From positions 3,044,221 through 3,108,220 of the forward strand of contig CM070568.1 of the NCBI GenBank assembly GCA_036346405.1: DNA of 64,000 nucleotides, read 5' to 3'. The stretch is from Phyllostachys edulis. Its lineage: Eukaryota > Streptophyta > Magnoliopsida > Poales > Poaceae. Shown here in pieces: positions 43,891 to 55,760 of the stretch. Position 1 is the first letter of the stretch; the number at the start of each line of letters is the position of its first letter. The notes below the pieces were generated by a model. It did no database searches. It saw only the letters and a program-made list of their open reading frames with translations, and was not told the DNA's origin. The position numbers were made by a program, and so were the translations under genes.

Positions 43891-45221
43891 CTAGCCGTCC
43901 AAGTCCTCCTCGTCCACGAAGAACTCCTCCTCTGAGATTATTTGCAATAAGCAAGGATGAGCACTACTACCGTGCTCGCAAGTTACACCCATCAAGTAAC
44001 AGATTCAATGCATGCATAAAGGATATTTCAAAGGAAGGCTTATAGGGTTCATTTTGCATAAAGCCATGTTTCTTTCAAATATTTATACTAAGTTCCAAAG
44101 CAGTTAATCTATATCCAAAATTCATTTTATAAACTCAAGTTTTATAGTTGGATAACCTCCATGTGCAATATGGTGATGATGGATATCCTCCTATCACAAG
44201 GCTAACCACCCAAATTCCCAATTTGATAAACCATGTGTCAAATCCATTTTGAATTCAAAACTCAAGTCTAACTTTGAGTGGCAAATGCTAAACATGTCCA
44301 TGACCGTGGACACGGCTATTCGAATAGGTTTACACTCTGCAGAGGTTGTACAGCTTTACCCACATGACATGATTTCTCTAGTTTGTTCGGCATATATCTA
44401 TGCCACCGCTCACTACCTTAGGTAAGCAGTCTAGAGTACGTGACGAGGCTTTTACAATGCTCTACCCTAAAGTATTCGTGCACACTAAGGTTTCACTTCC
44501 ATTGGACTATCCATCCTCCGGAAGCCCCCTCTTGCGCCAGGTGGGAAAACTGTCTAACCAACACCCACACATCAACATAGCACAAATAACAATAGAGTAT
44601 TGCAAATTATTAGGCCTAGTCCTGCCCACCAGGACATCTGGTAGTACGGTGGAGTTTAGCAAAAGCGGCTCTCAGGCCGGTCCTTAAACAACTTGGGCAA
44701 CATACCACAACCCTGGACTTAATCATTAAAAAGATTAAATCATGTGCATAAACCTGCACCAGCTTGACATCCATTTTACCCAAGTTTAAACCATCTTTTG
44801 ATTTTATTTTGTTTTCAAAATTATTTCCAAGAGTCCATGGTAAAACAATAGCATAGCTTAATTTTAAACAAGATTTGAATCATTGGCTAAATTCCCCAAA
44901 TGAAACATTTTGGTCTAAGCATGTTTTGGCATAACATTTTCAAATGATCCTAGTTCATACTAATTTATTAACTAGGTTTTATCTATGGTGTCAAGATGTG
45001 TAGTTCAATACCAAAATTGGCCATACAAAGAATTATAGGAATATCTAAAGATTTAAAAACAGGTATTTAAATAACTGAATTTAAATAAGCATGCAATACA
45101 TAATTTAAAATAGAATTTAAATAATTTTAAATACTGGGATTTAAACATGTTCAAGAATGTAACTTGCCTTGCTCAAAAGTCTGGTCATTGATTAATTCTG
45201 GTTCTTCGGACTCGTCGAAAT
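43891..45221 (-). CDS. LTR8-resident two-exon acidic ORF (best open copy)
   Basis: On the minus strand block a (45168-45221) follows CGTTTAG and reads DFDESEEPELINDQTFEQ, then G before GCAAGT. Block b (43891-43931) follows AATCTCAG and reads EEEFFVDEEDLDG then TAG. No stop interrupts, both splice-like sites are good, and about half of the residues are Asp or Glu. The palindromic core lies between the blocks. Function unknown; no homologous protein comes to mind. Confidence 0.5.
44292..44369 (-). repeat. Conserved palindromic core, LTR8 copy
   Basis: Reversed copy with both palindromes intact and GTCCA/TGGAC arms. Confidence 0.9.
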
Positions 45222-46100
45222 CTAAACGTGAAAATAAGCTAAATTCACATAAAATTCAAAATTAACTTCAAATGAACTTCAAATTAAATAATTTTAGTTT
45301 AGATAGCTATATTATGATTTTAGATAATTTTAGGAATTTCAATCACCCAATTTGGAGTTTGGATGCAAAAGATATGAATTTTAGAAGTTTTAAACCTAAA
45401 TCTGTAATTAAATGAATTTCCCGAATTATTTTTCTAAAGGAAAATCTATTTATTGCATAAGACCGTCGCCACGAGATTTTCGGGATTAAAAGAATTAAAA
45501 TTAATTTCTTACGTGCGGGCCCCACGTGTCATAGACACGGTTCATATGGACCAAGTCCACGGGGGGTTTGGCTCTGAGGGATGTGCAGATGTGGCATGCA
45601 CGTGGTGACGTGGATCCACGTGGCGCTGACCGGGCATTTTAGGCCTATGTGGCGCTTGCGTGGAGGTGATGTGGCTATGCCATGTTGGCACAGTGACGGC
45701 GCCGGCTCTGGGACCAACGCTCGCCGGCGCTTGCGCCACGGCGAGGTGCGGCGAGGGGCTCAACAGAGAGAGGGGACGATGGGGGTTCTATGGCTCACCT
45801 TGGACGCGAGCGGGCGCGACGGAGTGACCGGCGGCGAGGTAGAATGCGGCAGCGGCCTTGTGGCGACGGCAGCGTTCCGGTGGCTCCCAGGGCAAACGGT
45901 TGAGCGCACGGGGTAGGCCTGGGGATAGCGATGCCGATGGTGGCGACGGCGAGGTCGAGGTGGCGATGGTGGCGGCGCTAGAGGCGGCGGAGTGCGTGCG
46001 GCCAACAGCGATTAAAACTCCAAATACGGTGAAAAGAGGAGAGGAGAGGAGAGGATACTCAGGGGGTTTGGAAGGGGTGAAAGGGGCTCACATGGCTCCC

Positions 46101-46108
46101 TTTTATAG
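46101..46108 (-). promoter_or_regulatory. TATA box of LTR8
   Basis: TATAAAAG on the minus strand in a GC-rich block. Confidence 0.75.
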
Positions 46109-46782
46109 GGGCGGAGGGGGCCGGGAGAGGGAGATCGTGGGGCGGCGGCCATTTCATGCCAGTGCGGCGGCGAGCAAAGAGGGGTTAAAGAGAGGACAAA
46201 TGGTCCGAGAGGGAGGCGGTGAAGTTAGGGAATTAAATGCGCACGAATGCACATGAAGAGGGGGAGAGGAAACGCTACTGGAGGCGGAGCTTCTGTGGGC
46301 ATCCATGGCGGCCAGGTGTGGCGTCGTGGGAAAGAAGGAGGTGGGAGGTAGAAGATGAGTCGGGCGGGACCACCTGCATCGAGATGGAGAGAGAGAGGGA
46401 ATGAGGCGCGTGGGCGACCGTCGGATCAATCCTTTTGGAAGAATTCCCAAAGCCCTAATAGCCGCGCCCTTCCTCAACTACGCCGTTGGTGCTAGCACTC
46501 CAGCGCGTGGTGTCCCTACCCCGTACGTGTGGATATCTTAGAGGTGTTGTTGTGAAGCATCAGCGCTAGGACGATATGAAACTTGTGACGATCTCAGGAG
46601 CAGGAGGTCAAGACGTGCGGCGAGTACGACTACTACTGCATCAACTCGCTACATCGACTCTACTTCCGCTACGAGTCGACGCGTCAAGTGGTAATCTCGT
46701 GATCTATTACTAGCGGAGGTTCCTAAGTTAAGTGGTAAATATTTGTTTTGTGCTATCGTAGCCTTCCCGCAATCCCTTTCAG

Positions 46783-46795
46783 TGGTATTAGAGCC
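46783..46795 (+). other. Primer-binding site of Copia-B
   Basis: TGGTATTAGAGCC, one base from a perfect tRNA-Met site, immediately after the LTR end. Confidence 0.8.
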
Positions 46796-47626
46796 ATCCC
46801 GTCTAGTTTTAGATTCGGATTAAATTGTTTTGGTAATGGTCGATTTGATCGTCCATGTGCGGTGGTCTCAAGATGGTTTTATGATCGTTATTCCATGATC
46901 GTGTTTTCATAGTCGTATCACAAGTTGCCTCTACCGGTCGGTTTCCGCCATCGAGGCAGACAGTGATCATAAATCCATGGAGCACGTGAAGATCAATCTA
47001 GTTAATCGAATCGGAGTTGCGATCGAAAGGGGTTAATGTGATTAGCCCAATGCGATTTTGATAGACGAAACAGTAGATTGGATCTATGTAGTCCTAGAGG
47101 TCTCTCCAAGGGAGGTCTAAGAGGACGCCCTGGAGGTCTTGCCGCCCCTGTGACCCCGCTGCTTTTAACATGCATAGAAATAAAAATCCCTCACATAATA
47201 TTAAGTTAAATTGATGCCCTCCCAATTAGCTGCATCATCCAAAGTCATGTATTTTAATGGTAGATCTTGCTAAAGCAAAGTGCCATTAACTTTCCTTGAC
47301 TAGATGGGTTTGTGTCGGACACTTACATGCATAGCGTTGGTTTAACTTGACCTTGGGGCATAGGGTTGGATGTCGGAGCATAGAGATGCTGCCCAACAAC
47401 AAGAGTCATATAGAGATATGATTAGCAAAGGGTTGCTTACCAATTTCACTAATCTTCTAGCAGTGATGCCAAAGCTCACTAGTAGATTAACTGATTAAGG
47501 GTCTTGAATCACTAAATGTCATAAGAGGGATATGGAATTTAGTGGGAGTATCTTTATTAAATTGTTTAATAGAAGTTACTTTGATTGAACATATGTCTTA
47601 GTTTTGCATATTTTATGTTGTAGATT
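46796..47626 (+). mobile_element. Copia-B untranslated leader
   Basis: Between PBS and gag. A short cluster of AGGTCT/GGAGGTC motifs at 47093-47150 resembles the LTR6 and LTR10 repeats. No ORF of note. Confidence 0.5.
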
Positions 47627-48566
47627 ATGGCACCAACTGTTGTACCTACATCCAGTTTTGCTTTACGTTCGATACTTGAAAGGGAAAAACTGAATGGAAC
47701 AAATTTTGCGGATTGGTCCGCAACCTAAGAATTGTTCTTAGACAAGATAAAAAGGAACATATTCTGGAGGAACCAATTCTAGATGTACCTGCAGAGAATG
47801 TTGCTGCTGCTCTTAAAACCACCTATAAAAAGGCATGCGATGAGTCCCTTGATGTTAGCTGTCTCATGCTTGCTGCTATGAACTCAGACCTTCATAAGCA
47901 GTTTAAGAACATTGAGGCCTACGATATGATCGTGGCACTCAAAGACATGTTTGAGACACAAGTAAGAACCGAGAGATATGAGATCTCAAAGAACTTGTTT
48001 GGGTGTAGGCTAGCTAAGGGTAGTCCGGTGAGCCCACATGTAATCAAGATGGTTGGTTACACACAGAGCTTGAAAAAACTTGGTTTTCCACTTAGTCAAG
48101 AGTTGGCTATAGATTTGATTCTTGCTACGCTTCCTGCAAGCTATGGCCAGTTCATTTTGAACTTCCATATGAATGGTTTAGACAAGAATCTCACCGAAAT
48201 GCATATGATGCTTAAGACTGCAGAGGGCAGCATTAAGAAAAGCAACAGTCATGTGATGATAGTGCAAAAGAGTACAAGCTTCAAGAAGAAGGCTAAGACT
48301 TGGGTCAAAAGAAAGGGCAATGCTAAAGTTTCGGATGAGATCAAAACTAACAAGCCTAAGCCCAAGACTAAGTCCGGCCCGACTCAAGAGAATGAATGCA
48401 TTTTCTACAAAGAGCTAGGCCATTGGAAGAGGAACTGCAAGAAATATCTGGTTGATCAGAAAAAGAATGGTGGGACTAAAACTTCCACTACAGGTATTAA
48501 TGTTGTAGATGTTTTTCTTGCTGACTCATGGGTATTTGATACCGGATCGGTTGCTCATATCTGCAA
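47627..48566 (+). pseudogene. Copia-B Gag and start of protease
   Basis: ATG at 47627 opens MAPTVVPTSSFALRSILERE, and one base is missing near 47719. The frame continues LRIVLRQDKKEHILEEPILD, then YDMIVALKDMFETQVRTERY and KKLGFPLSQELAIDLILATL, a copia Gag core. The zinc knuckle reads CIFYKELGHWKRNC: the second Cys is Tyr (TAC at 48406-48408). Protease begins with VFDTGSVAHICN (active-site DTG) and is cut by LTR9 within the codon after Cys. After removal of LTR9 the frame resumes at 52315. Confidence 0.82.
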
Positions 48567-48960
48567 TGTCGGACCCGGATTCCGAGAATCTAAATCCTCT
48601 ATGAAAACATTGTGCTATTCCCTGGATCAGTAGATAACACTTACAGATACATCACTGAATCAAATTATACATGGCGTAGATAAAACCATACCATTCATTA
48701 ATTAACACATCAGAGTTTACATAGACCGCTTCGGGTCGGGTTTTACAAAAGGGGCCGAACAAGGCCAAGGATTACATTACAAAAGCGGAAGCGACAACGG
48801 AAGCAACAGGGGTTGAGCGCATCTCTCCATAGGCAAGCGACTGGGGAAACTCGTGTGCGTCCGATGTTATCCAAAGACTCATATAATATAAGATGCACGC
48901 AAGCTCCAACAGAGTCAACTAGACTGGGGCGAGACTAGAACAACTAAGACTAACTATGCT

Positions 48961-50401
48961 TCATTCATCTCCAAGGCCTCCAACTTTGGGATCCTCGTAG
49001 TAGTCGTAATCCTCCGGATTTCCTGCTTCTGAGGGTTTTGGGGAAAGAGCGAAAATGAGCACAACTTTCGTGCTCGCGAGCCAACACACAATGCAATAGT
49101 ATACATGCAAGGCTAAACAAGGGTGGCTCGGGTTCTTTTATTTGCTAAAGCAATATTTTCAATTAATCATCATTACAAAGTCCTATCACTTAGCATTTCA
49201 ACAAATTGCATTTTATTAAATAGAGTAATTGTGCAATAATTATTTCAGTAGAGGTTCTATCCGTCGAAAACTCTACCTTATGCTTCATTTAATTGGAGCT
49301 ACCTCCAATTACTACCATCACTGAGCTTGAAGACTCAGGTAAAATCCAACACAATGCTAGGTGAGCCCTTCCACCGTTTTCCATACTACCCACAAAGTTT
49401 AAAATAGAACTAACTCAAGTTAAGTTCCCATGTCCGCCTTTGACCGTAGGCACGGCTGTTTAAACAGTTTAATACTCTGCAGAGATTGTACACTTTACCC
49501 ACAAGAGATAATTGTCCTGATATGTACACATGCTTCCTTAGACATGCGAATCAAGGGGAGATCACCACAAAGCCTTTACAGTGCATCCAACAGTATTAGT
49601 TACACCCGCTAAGGTTTCATCCTCGAAGGGTTACGCCCGTGTAGACCGTTAACCCTTACTTAGACCCCCTCTTGCGCCATCGTAACGAATTTCGTCGTGC
49701 ACCCCGACACCTTTCGCCACAGAGGCTTACGACGTCACGAGTCATCTACCTAGTGCAACTCGTATTGGTGAATATAAATTATTTAGCCAGGTTGTAATTT
49801 ACAGACTTGTGGTTGTACTTGTTTTACACAGGAGGTCATGACAAGATTAAGTCCTTAGGGTTATCTGGGCAGTTCTTTCCTCATACCAACCATTCTCATG
49901 CTCCCAGAGCACCCACCGCCTTTCCATCCGCCCAAATGTGGTATTAGCAGTTATTGGGGTTTTAAGGAGTAAAACCAAATTATCACATTCACCTCAGTCA
50001 TTTCCCCGCAATGACTGCCCAAAACCAATTTTATATATGAAGAGATGATGATTGGGGTATTTAATACCCTGGTACTTAAGCAAGACTAGTATGTCGCTTA
50101 AGTACAACCTATAACTAGTATTACCATATAGATTACTAGGTTGACATGGAATAATGGATTCAAATATCAAGGGATGGCATATTAATTAATTAATCATCAA
50201 ATGGGTATTTAACTACCTTAAGCTTTAACATACATTTGATTAAAGAATTAAAGCATGCAATTTTTGGTAATTTAAATGAATATAATTTACATAAAATGTA
50301 GGCTCAATATGTTCAAAGTATTGACTCACCTTGGATATAGGTAAGAGGAGCTTGACAATCTTGTGCTTGATCGAAGTGGGGATCCTCCGTGTCTTCGAAT
50401 C
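48961..50401 (-). CDS. LTR9-resident two-exon acidic ORF
   Basis: On the minus strand block a (50330-50401, 72 bases) reads FEDTEDPHFDQAQDCQAP and ends CAAG before a canonical GTGAGT. Block b (48961-49028) follows CCCTCAG and reads EAGNPEDYDYYEDPKVGGLG, then DE and TGA. It is the only copy with an in-frame ATG just upstream of block a (MNVRLGFEDTED, around 50415), which would give a protein of about 52 residues without another exon. Alternatively GATTAG before block a is an acceptor, as in the other LTRs. Confidence 0.5.
49429..49508 (-). repeat. Conserved palindromic core, LTR9 copy
   Basis: CTCTGCAGAG is kept. The second palindrome is CTGTTTAAACAG (49456-49467), still perfectly self-complementary although four of twelve bases differ from CTATTCGAATAG. 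Confidence 0.9.
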
Positions 50402-52314
50402 CTAATCGGACATTCATACCGGAAAAAGGCACAAACAAGCAAAGAGAGCAAATAAATAATAAAGAATAAAAAATAAACTCCAAATTGAACAAGACCTATT
50501 CCATTAGCAATATATTGAATTAACAAATTTTTAGAAACTAATTTGTTACGACGAGGGAGAACGGAGCTTCCATTAGCAATCGGAGTTACGACGAGGGAGA
50601 ACGGAGCTTCCAAAGATTGGAATGGAATTAAATCAAAAGAATAAAAGAGGGAGAGAGAAATCGGTCCACCGCACAGTGCGTGGACCAAGTCCACGCGCAC
50701 CGGTCCAGTGGTGCATCGAGGAGTTTACTGTTCATGGGGCCCACTTGGAAGGGAGAGGGAGAGGGGTTAAGGCCAAATGACAAGGGGGGCCCACCCGGTT
50801 TATTTCCCCATTTTACCTCAATCGGCCAAGAGAAAAACGGGGGCAGAGAAGGGCCCAGGCGGTGCGTCTTGGGGTGATGGCAGTGCCGGTGAGTGAGGTG
50901 GCTGGGTGGCGGGTGAGTGCCCAAAATGGGCTCCCCCGAGGATGGCGACTTCGTGGGCGGAGGCGGCGGCGGCGGAGAGGGCCTAGCGCGGTGGTGGCGC
51001 GGCTAGAGGCGGCGGCGGGCACCACGGGTACAAGGGCTATGCGACAGCGCCGGTGGAGGTCCACGGCGGCGGGGAGGGAGAAGGGTGGTGGGGGAAGGGA
51101 TCCTTGGGTCGCAGGGCACGCGGTGACGCGGTCGCCGGAGGCGGAGGCTCACCGGAGCAGCGAGGGAGCGATGAGGCGGTGCGGCTGAAGAAGGGAGCGC
51201 GACGGTGCTTTTCTCTGGTGGAGCTTATTGGAGACGAAGGGCGACGAGAGGAGGAACCAGTGGGAGCTGCAAGGCTACTTATAGCCGCAAAAGGGGGAGG
51301 AAAGGGGCAAGGAGCTGTTGGCTCGATGGCCGCGCGGTGTCCCAAGGCGGCATGGGGGCTCTGGGCGGCGAGGACGAGCAGGTGAGCATCGGGCGCGGCA
51401 ATGACTTACACGGGGGCGACTTGGAGGTCCCGCACAGTAGGTGGTGCTGGCAGTCGACAAGATGGAGCAGCGAGTTGATTGAAGGTGGCGGCGTCTTGTG
51501 GCAACGCTACCTGGTCGAGCGAGTGGGGCGCGAAGTCTTGTTGGCGACGCTGCGGCGACGGGCGAAGACTCATGGTGCCCAAGGCAAGTGGGAACGGCAG
51601 AGGGCGTAGGCGCGGGAGCTCGCGGACCAGGCGGCTCCGGTCATGGCGCTGGCGTCATGGCGACATGACGAGGCGAGGAGGGGAGCAGGTATGTTGCACA
51701 GGCAGGCGGAGCACGAGGATGGCAGAGCCGGGGCGAGCGTAGAGCAGCGTGGGCGCTCGTGCTTGCTGACGATGGCGGCGACGACTTGGAGGCCGGGGGC
51801 AGGTAGCCGAGGTGACAGGGCAGCGCAGGGGAGCTCGTGGTGGCAGAGGCGTAGCAGGGCGCTGACAGCAGCGGCGCTCGTGGCTGCCGACCGAGTGGCA
51901 GAGAGCACGCGAGGCTGCAGCGGGTGGTGCTCGGCTGGCTTGGCCAGGGAATAAGAAGGCAGGGGTGATGGGAGCTTGGGCCAAGGTGGGCTAAAAGAAG
52001 AGAGCAGGCTGGCTTAGTTGGGCCAGAACGATTGGGTCGGGTGGGCCGAGAGGAGATGGGCTTGGCCCAAGAGGAGAAATGGAATGAGCCCGAAAGAAAA
52101 GGAGGTTAAACTTGAAATGGCCCGGGAATTTAAAAGAGAGGAGAAACTCCAACCCAGAATTTGAAATTCAAATGTTAAGAACATTACATTTGAAACACAA
52201 ACCGAAAGAAAAGAAAGTTTTCGCAAATAGCTTGGTAATTTGAATTACGGCGAAGAACGAAAACCGAACGGTAAACACTATTAATCCGTCTGAAAAACGG
52301 GATGTTACATGCAA

Positions 52315-54407
52315 TTCGATGCAGAGTCTAACAAGGAGTAGGAGAATTGCAAGGGGCGAGATGGATCTTCACGTTGGGAATAAAGCAAGGGTTGCTGCAT
52401 TAGCCGTCGGGATTTTGCCATTACTTTTGCCTTCAGGATTTATTATGGAATTGAATAATTGTTATTACGTTCTAGCCATTAGTAGAAACATTATCTCTGC
52501 CTCATGTTTGATGGCAAAGGGTTATAATTTCATTGTTGAGAACAATGGTTGTTCTATATTTTTGAATGAAGTGTTTTATGGCTATGCACCTGTTTTGAAT
52601 GGGTTGTTTATTTTAAATCTTGTTGATTAATGCAAAGAGGCTTCAGCCTAATAATATGAATTCCACTTTTATTTGGCATTGTCATTTGGGTCACATAAGT
52701 GAGAAATGCATGAAGAAGCTCCATGATGATGGAATTCTAAACTCATTTGATTTGGAATCATTTGAAACGTGCGAATCTTGCCTACTCGGAAAGATGACCA
52801 AGACTCCTTTCACTGGTCGAGCTGAGATGGCGTCCGACTTGTTGGCACTCATACATACTGATGTGTGTGGACCAATGAGCACGACAGCTAGAGGTTGTTT
52901 TCAGTACTTCATTACTTTCACCGATGACTATAGTAGATATGGATATATCTATTTAATGAGGCACAAGTTGGAATCCTTTGAAAAGTTCAAGAAGTTCTAG
53001 AGTGAGGTACAAAATCAAATTGGCAAGACAATCAAAACTTTACGATCTGATCGTGGAGGTGAATTTTTGAGCCATGAATTTGGTGATCATTTGAAGCAAT
53101 GTGGAATTGTTCCACAACTTACACCACCGAGCACTCCACAATGGAATGGAGTGTCCGAGCGGCGTAATCGGACCTTGTTGGACATGGTTCGATCAATGAT
53201 GAGCCAATCGGATCTGCCATTGTATTTTTAGGGCTACGCTCTAGAAACTGCAGCTTTCACTTTAAATAGAGTGCCATCTAAATCAGTAGATAAGACACCA
53301 TATGAGATGTAGACTAGGAAGAGTCCTAGTTTGTCTTTTCTAAAGATTTGGGGATGTGATGTCTATGTTAAACGTTTAACGTCTGATAAACTCACACCCA
53401 AGTCAGATAAATGCTTCTTTATAGGATATCCTAGGGAAACCAAAGGATATTATTTCTACAACCGGGAAGAGGGCAAAGTTTTTGTTGCTCGAAATAGTGT
53501 CTTTTTGGAAAAAGAGTTTCTTTCAAAAGGAGTCATTGGGAGAAAGGTTCAACTCAAGGAAATTCAGGAAACGTCTGAAAGTGTTTCAACTTCTATTGAA
53601 CCTCTACAGGTTGAACAAAATTTTGTTGAACCTGTAGATGAGGCATCAGCCCCACGTAAATTTAAAAGGCCACATCAATTGCCTATAAGGTATGGGCATG
53701 ACGTATTATTGTTGAATAATTATGAGACTAAGACTTTTAAGAAAGCAATGATGGACCCAGACTCTGAGAAATGGCTTGGAGCCATGAAATCCGAGATAGA
53801 CTACATGAGTGACAATCAGGTTTGGAGCCTGGTTGATCCACCTGATGGTGTTAAAATCATTTAGTACAAATGGATCTATAAGAAAAAGATTGATATGGAT
53901 GGAAATATTCATATGCATAAAGCTCGACTAGTCGCAAAAGGGTTTCGACAAGTTCAAGGGGTTGACTACGATGAGACTTTCTCACCGGTAACGATGCTTA
54001 AATCTATACGGATCATTCTAGCTATTGCTGCATATTTAGATTATGAGATATGGTAAATGGATGTCAAAACGGCTTTCCTTAATGGAAACCTAAATGAGGA
54101 TGTGTATATGACATAACCTGAAGGTTTTGTCGATCCAAAGAATGCTAGTAAAGTGTGCAAACTTCAAAAGTCCATTTATGGGTTGAAGCAAGCATCTCGG
54201 AGTTGGAATATACGTTTTGATGAGGAGATCAAAAGGTTTGGTTTCATCAAGAACAAAGAAGAATCTTGTGTTTACAAGAAGGTCAGTAGGAGTGCACTTA
54301 TAATTCTAATCTTATATGTGAATGACATATTATTGATTGGGAATGATATTCATATGCTGGAATCTGTTAAGGCATCATTGAAAAATAGTTTTTCTATGAA
54401 GGACCTA
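52315..54407 (+). pseudogene. Copia-B protease tail, integrase and reverse transcriptase
   Basis: Resumes in frame with the protease (SMQSLTRSRRIARGEMDL). The integrase zinc domain HCHLGHISEKC ... CESCLLGK follows after a frameshift near 52625, then IHTDVCGPM, LRSDRGGEF and GVSERRNRT (DD35E). The reverse transcriptase part holds ARLVAKGFRQVQGVDYDETF, MDVKTAFLNG and YVNDILLIGND (YVDD changed to YVND, one G-to-A). Stops lie at 52998, 53229, 53310, 53862, 54054 and 54114. The frame is cut at MKDL by LTR10. Confidence 0.85.
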
Positions 54408-54539
54408 TGTGAGACCTTGCGGCCTTGTCACGTTTTTGCTGATGAATAATTGATTTGAATATTTGTCTTTTGGGTTGCTTGGAATTTGCGGTTGTGGAAG
54501 TTTCGGTTGTTCCTTTTCAGGTGGTTGGTTTAATGTCTT

Positions 54540-55760
54540 CCAATACCTCCCCAGAGGTCTTCACGACCACCCCAGAGATTTTTCCACGATCATCACAGGA
54601 GATCTTCGAGGTCCTCCTCGGGAGGACTCGCGTGAACTCATCCGAGCTGTTCAGGACCTCCCCCAGCATCAATCGCGTCCGTCCAGGACCTCTCCAAGGA
54701 AGAACTAACGCACATCAATCGTAGCTGTCCAGGAGAACTAATGCGCATCAATCGCAACCGTCTAGGAGAACTAATGCGCATCCATCGCAACCGTCCAGGA
54801 GAACTAATGCGCATCCATCTGATCCATCCAGGTCTTTTCCCAAGGAGCGCCAACACGCGTCAATCGCGACCATCCAGGACCTCCTCAGGATCAATCTGAT
54901 CCATCTAGGTCTTTTCCCAAGGAGTGCCAACGCGCATCAATCGCGACCATCCAGGAACTCCTCAGGATTAATCTGGTCCATCCAGGACGTCTCCCAAGAG
55001 AATCAACGTGGAGAAATCTCGTCCATTCAGGACCTCCCTTGGATCAGTCTTGTCCATCCAGGACCTCCCCATGGGCACCGACGTGGATCTATCTGGACCG
55101 CTCAGGACCTCCATTTGAACATCAACGTGGATCAATCTGGACCACCCAAGACCTCCCCCTGGAGCTATCTGGATCGTCCAGGACCTCTCCCTGATGAGGA
55201 GGTCTTTCGAGTATTGTAGCTCCGAGTACTATAGCAAGGAGATATTCTAGTTACTATTCATCACGAGCACTAAAGCGAGGAGGTCTTCCGAGGCACTGGT
55301 CTCCGGAGCTACTGTAGCGAGGAGGTCTTCCGAGCTACTGTAGCACGGAGGTCATCCGAGATACTGTAGCACGAAGGTCTTCCGGGTACTATAGCAAGGA
55401 GGTGGTCTTTGCAAAATGACGACCCTGGAGATTTACAAAGACGACCCTGGAGGTCTTTTGACGAGGTCTTTCAGGACCTCTCAGGACCTCTTCCAGGACC
55501 TCCCAGGAGGTCTTTCACGGGATCTTCCAGACCTCCCAAGAGGTCTTTATGAAGGTTCTCCAGGACCTCCCAGGAGGTCTTTGAGGACGTCTTCATAGGA
55601 CCTTCCAAGAGGTCTTTCAGGACCTCCTACGACGTCTTCATAGGACCTCCCAGGAGGTCTTTCAGGATGTTCTTCTAGGACCACCACAAGGTCTTTTCAC
55701 GGGGTCTTGCAGGACCACCCGGAGGTCTACTCAGGACCACCCGGAGGTCTTCTCAAGACC
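54540..55760. repeat. GACCTCC/GGAGGTC palindrome array in LTR10
   Basis: The first part repeats phrases such as GAACTAATGCGCATCCATC and CCATCCAGGACCTCC. From about 55440 the unit becomes an inverted repeat, for example GACCTCC-CA-GGAGGTC at 55497-55512, recurring every 40-60 bases with variants. Confidence 0.85.

Larger units (their letters stand above)
43659..46490 (-). mobile_element. LTR8, truncated long LTR inside Copia-B 5' LTR
   Basis: Minus-strand LTR ending GGTTCGACA (at 43659), with reversed core, acidic blocks and TATA box (46101-46108). Its AT-rich 5' start is missing. Near 46470-46490 the sequence passes straight into the 3' part of the Copia-B LTR, so a deletion removed the LTR8 start and part of its host. 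Confidence 0.8.
48567..52309 (-). mobile_element. LTR9, 3.7 kb solo LTR (TSD TGCAA)
   Basis: On the plus strand it starts TGTCGGACCC and ends GGGATGTTACA, flanked by TGCAA at 48562-48566 and 52310-52314. Minus orientation, same plan as LTR1. A TATA-like site (TATAAGTA on the minus strand) lies at 51277-51284. A 27-base phrase containing ACGACGAGGGAGAACGGAGC is tandemly repeated near 50545 and 50583. Confidence 0.93.

Noticed and set aside
45608..45621. Perfect palindrome ACGTGGATCCACGT in LTR8 with G-box-like halves
   Set aside because: Possible regulatory site, but single, without a counterpart at the same place in other LTRs that I can see. Too weak to report as a finding.
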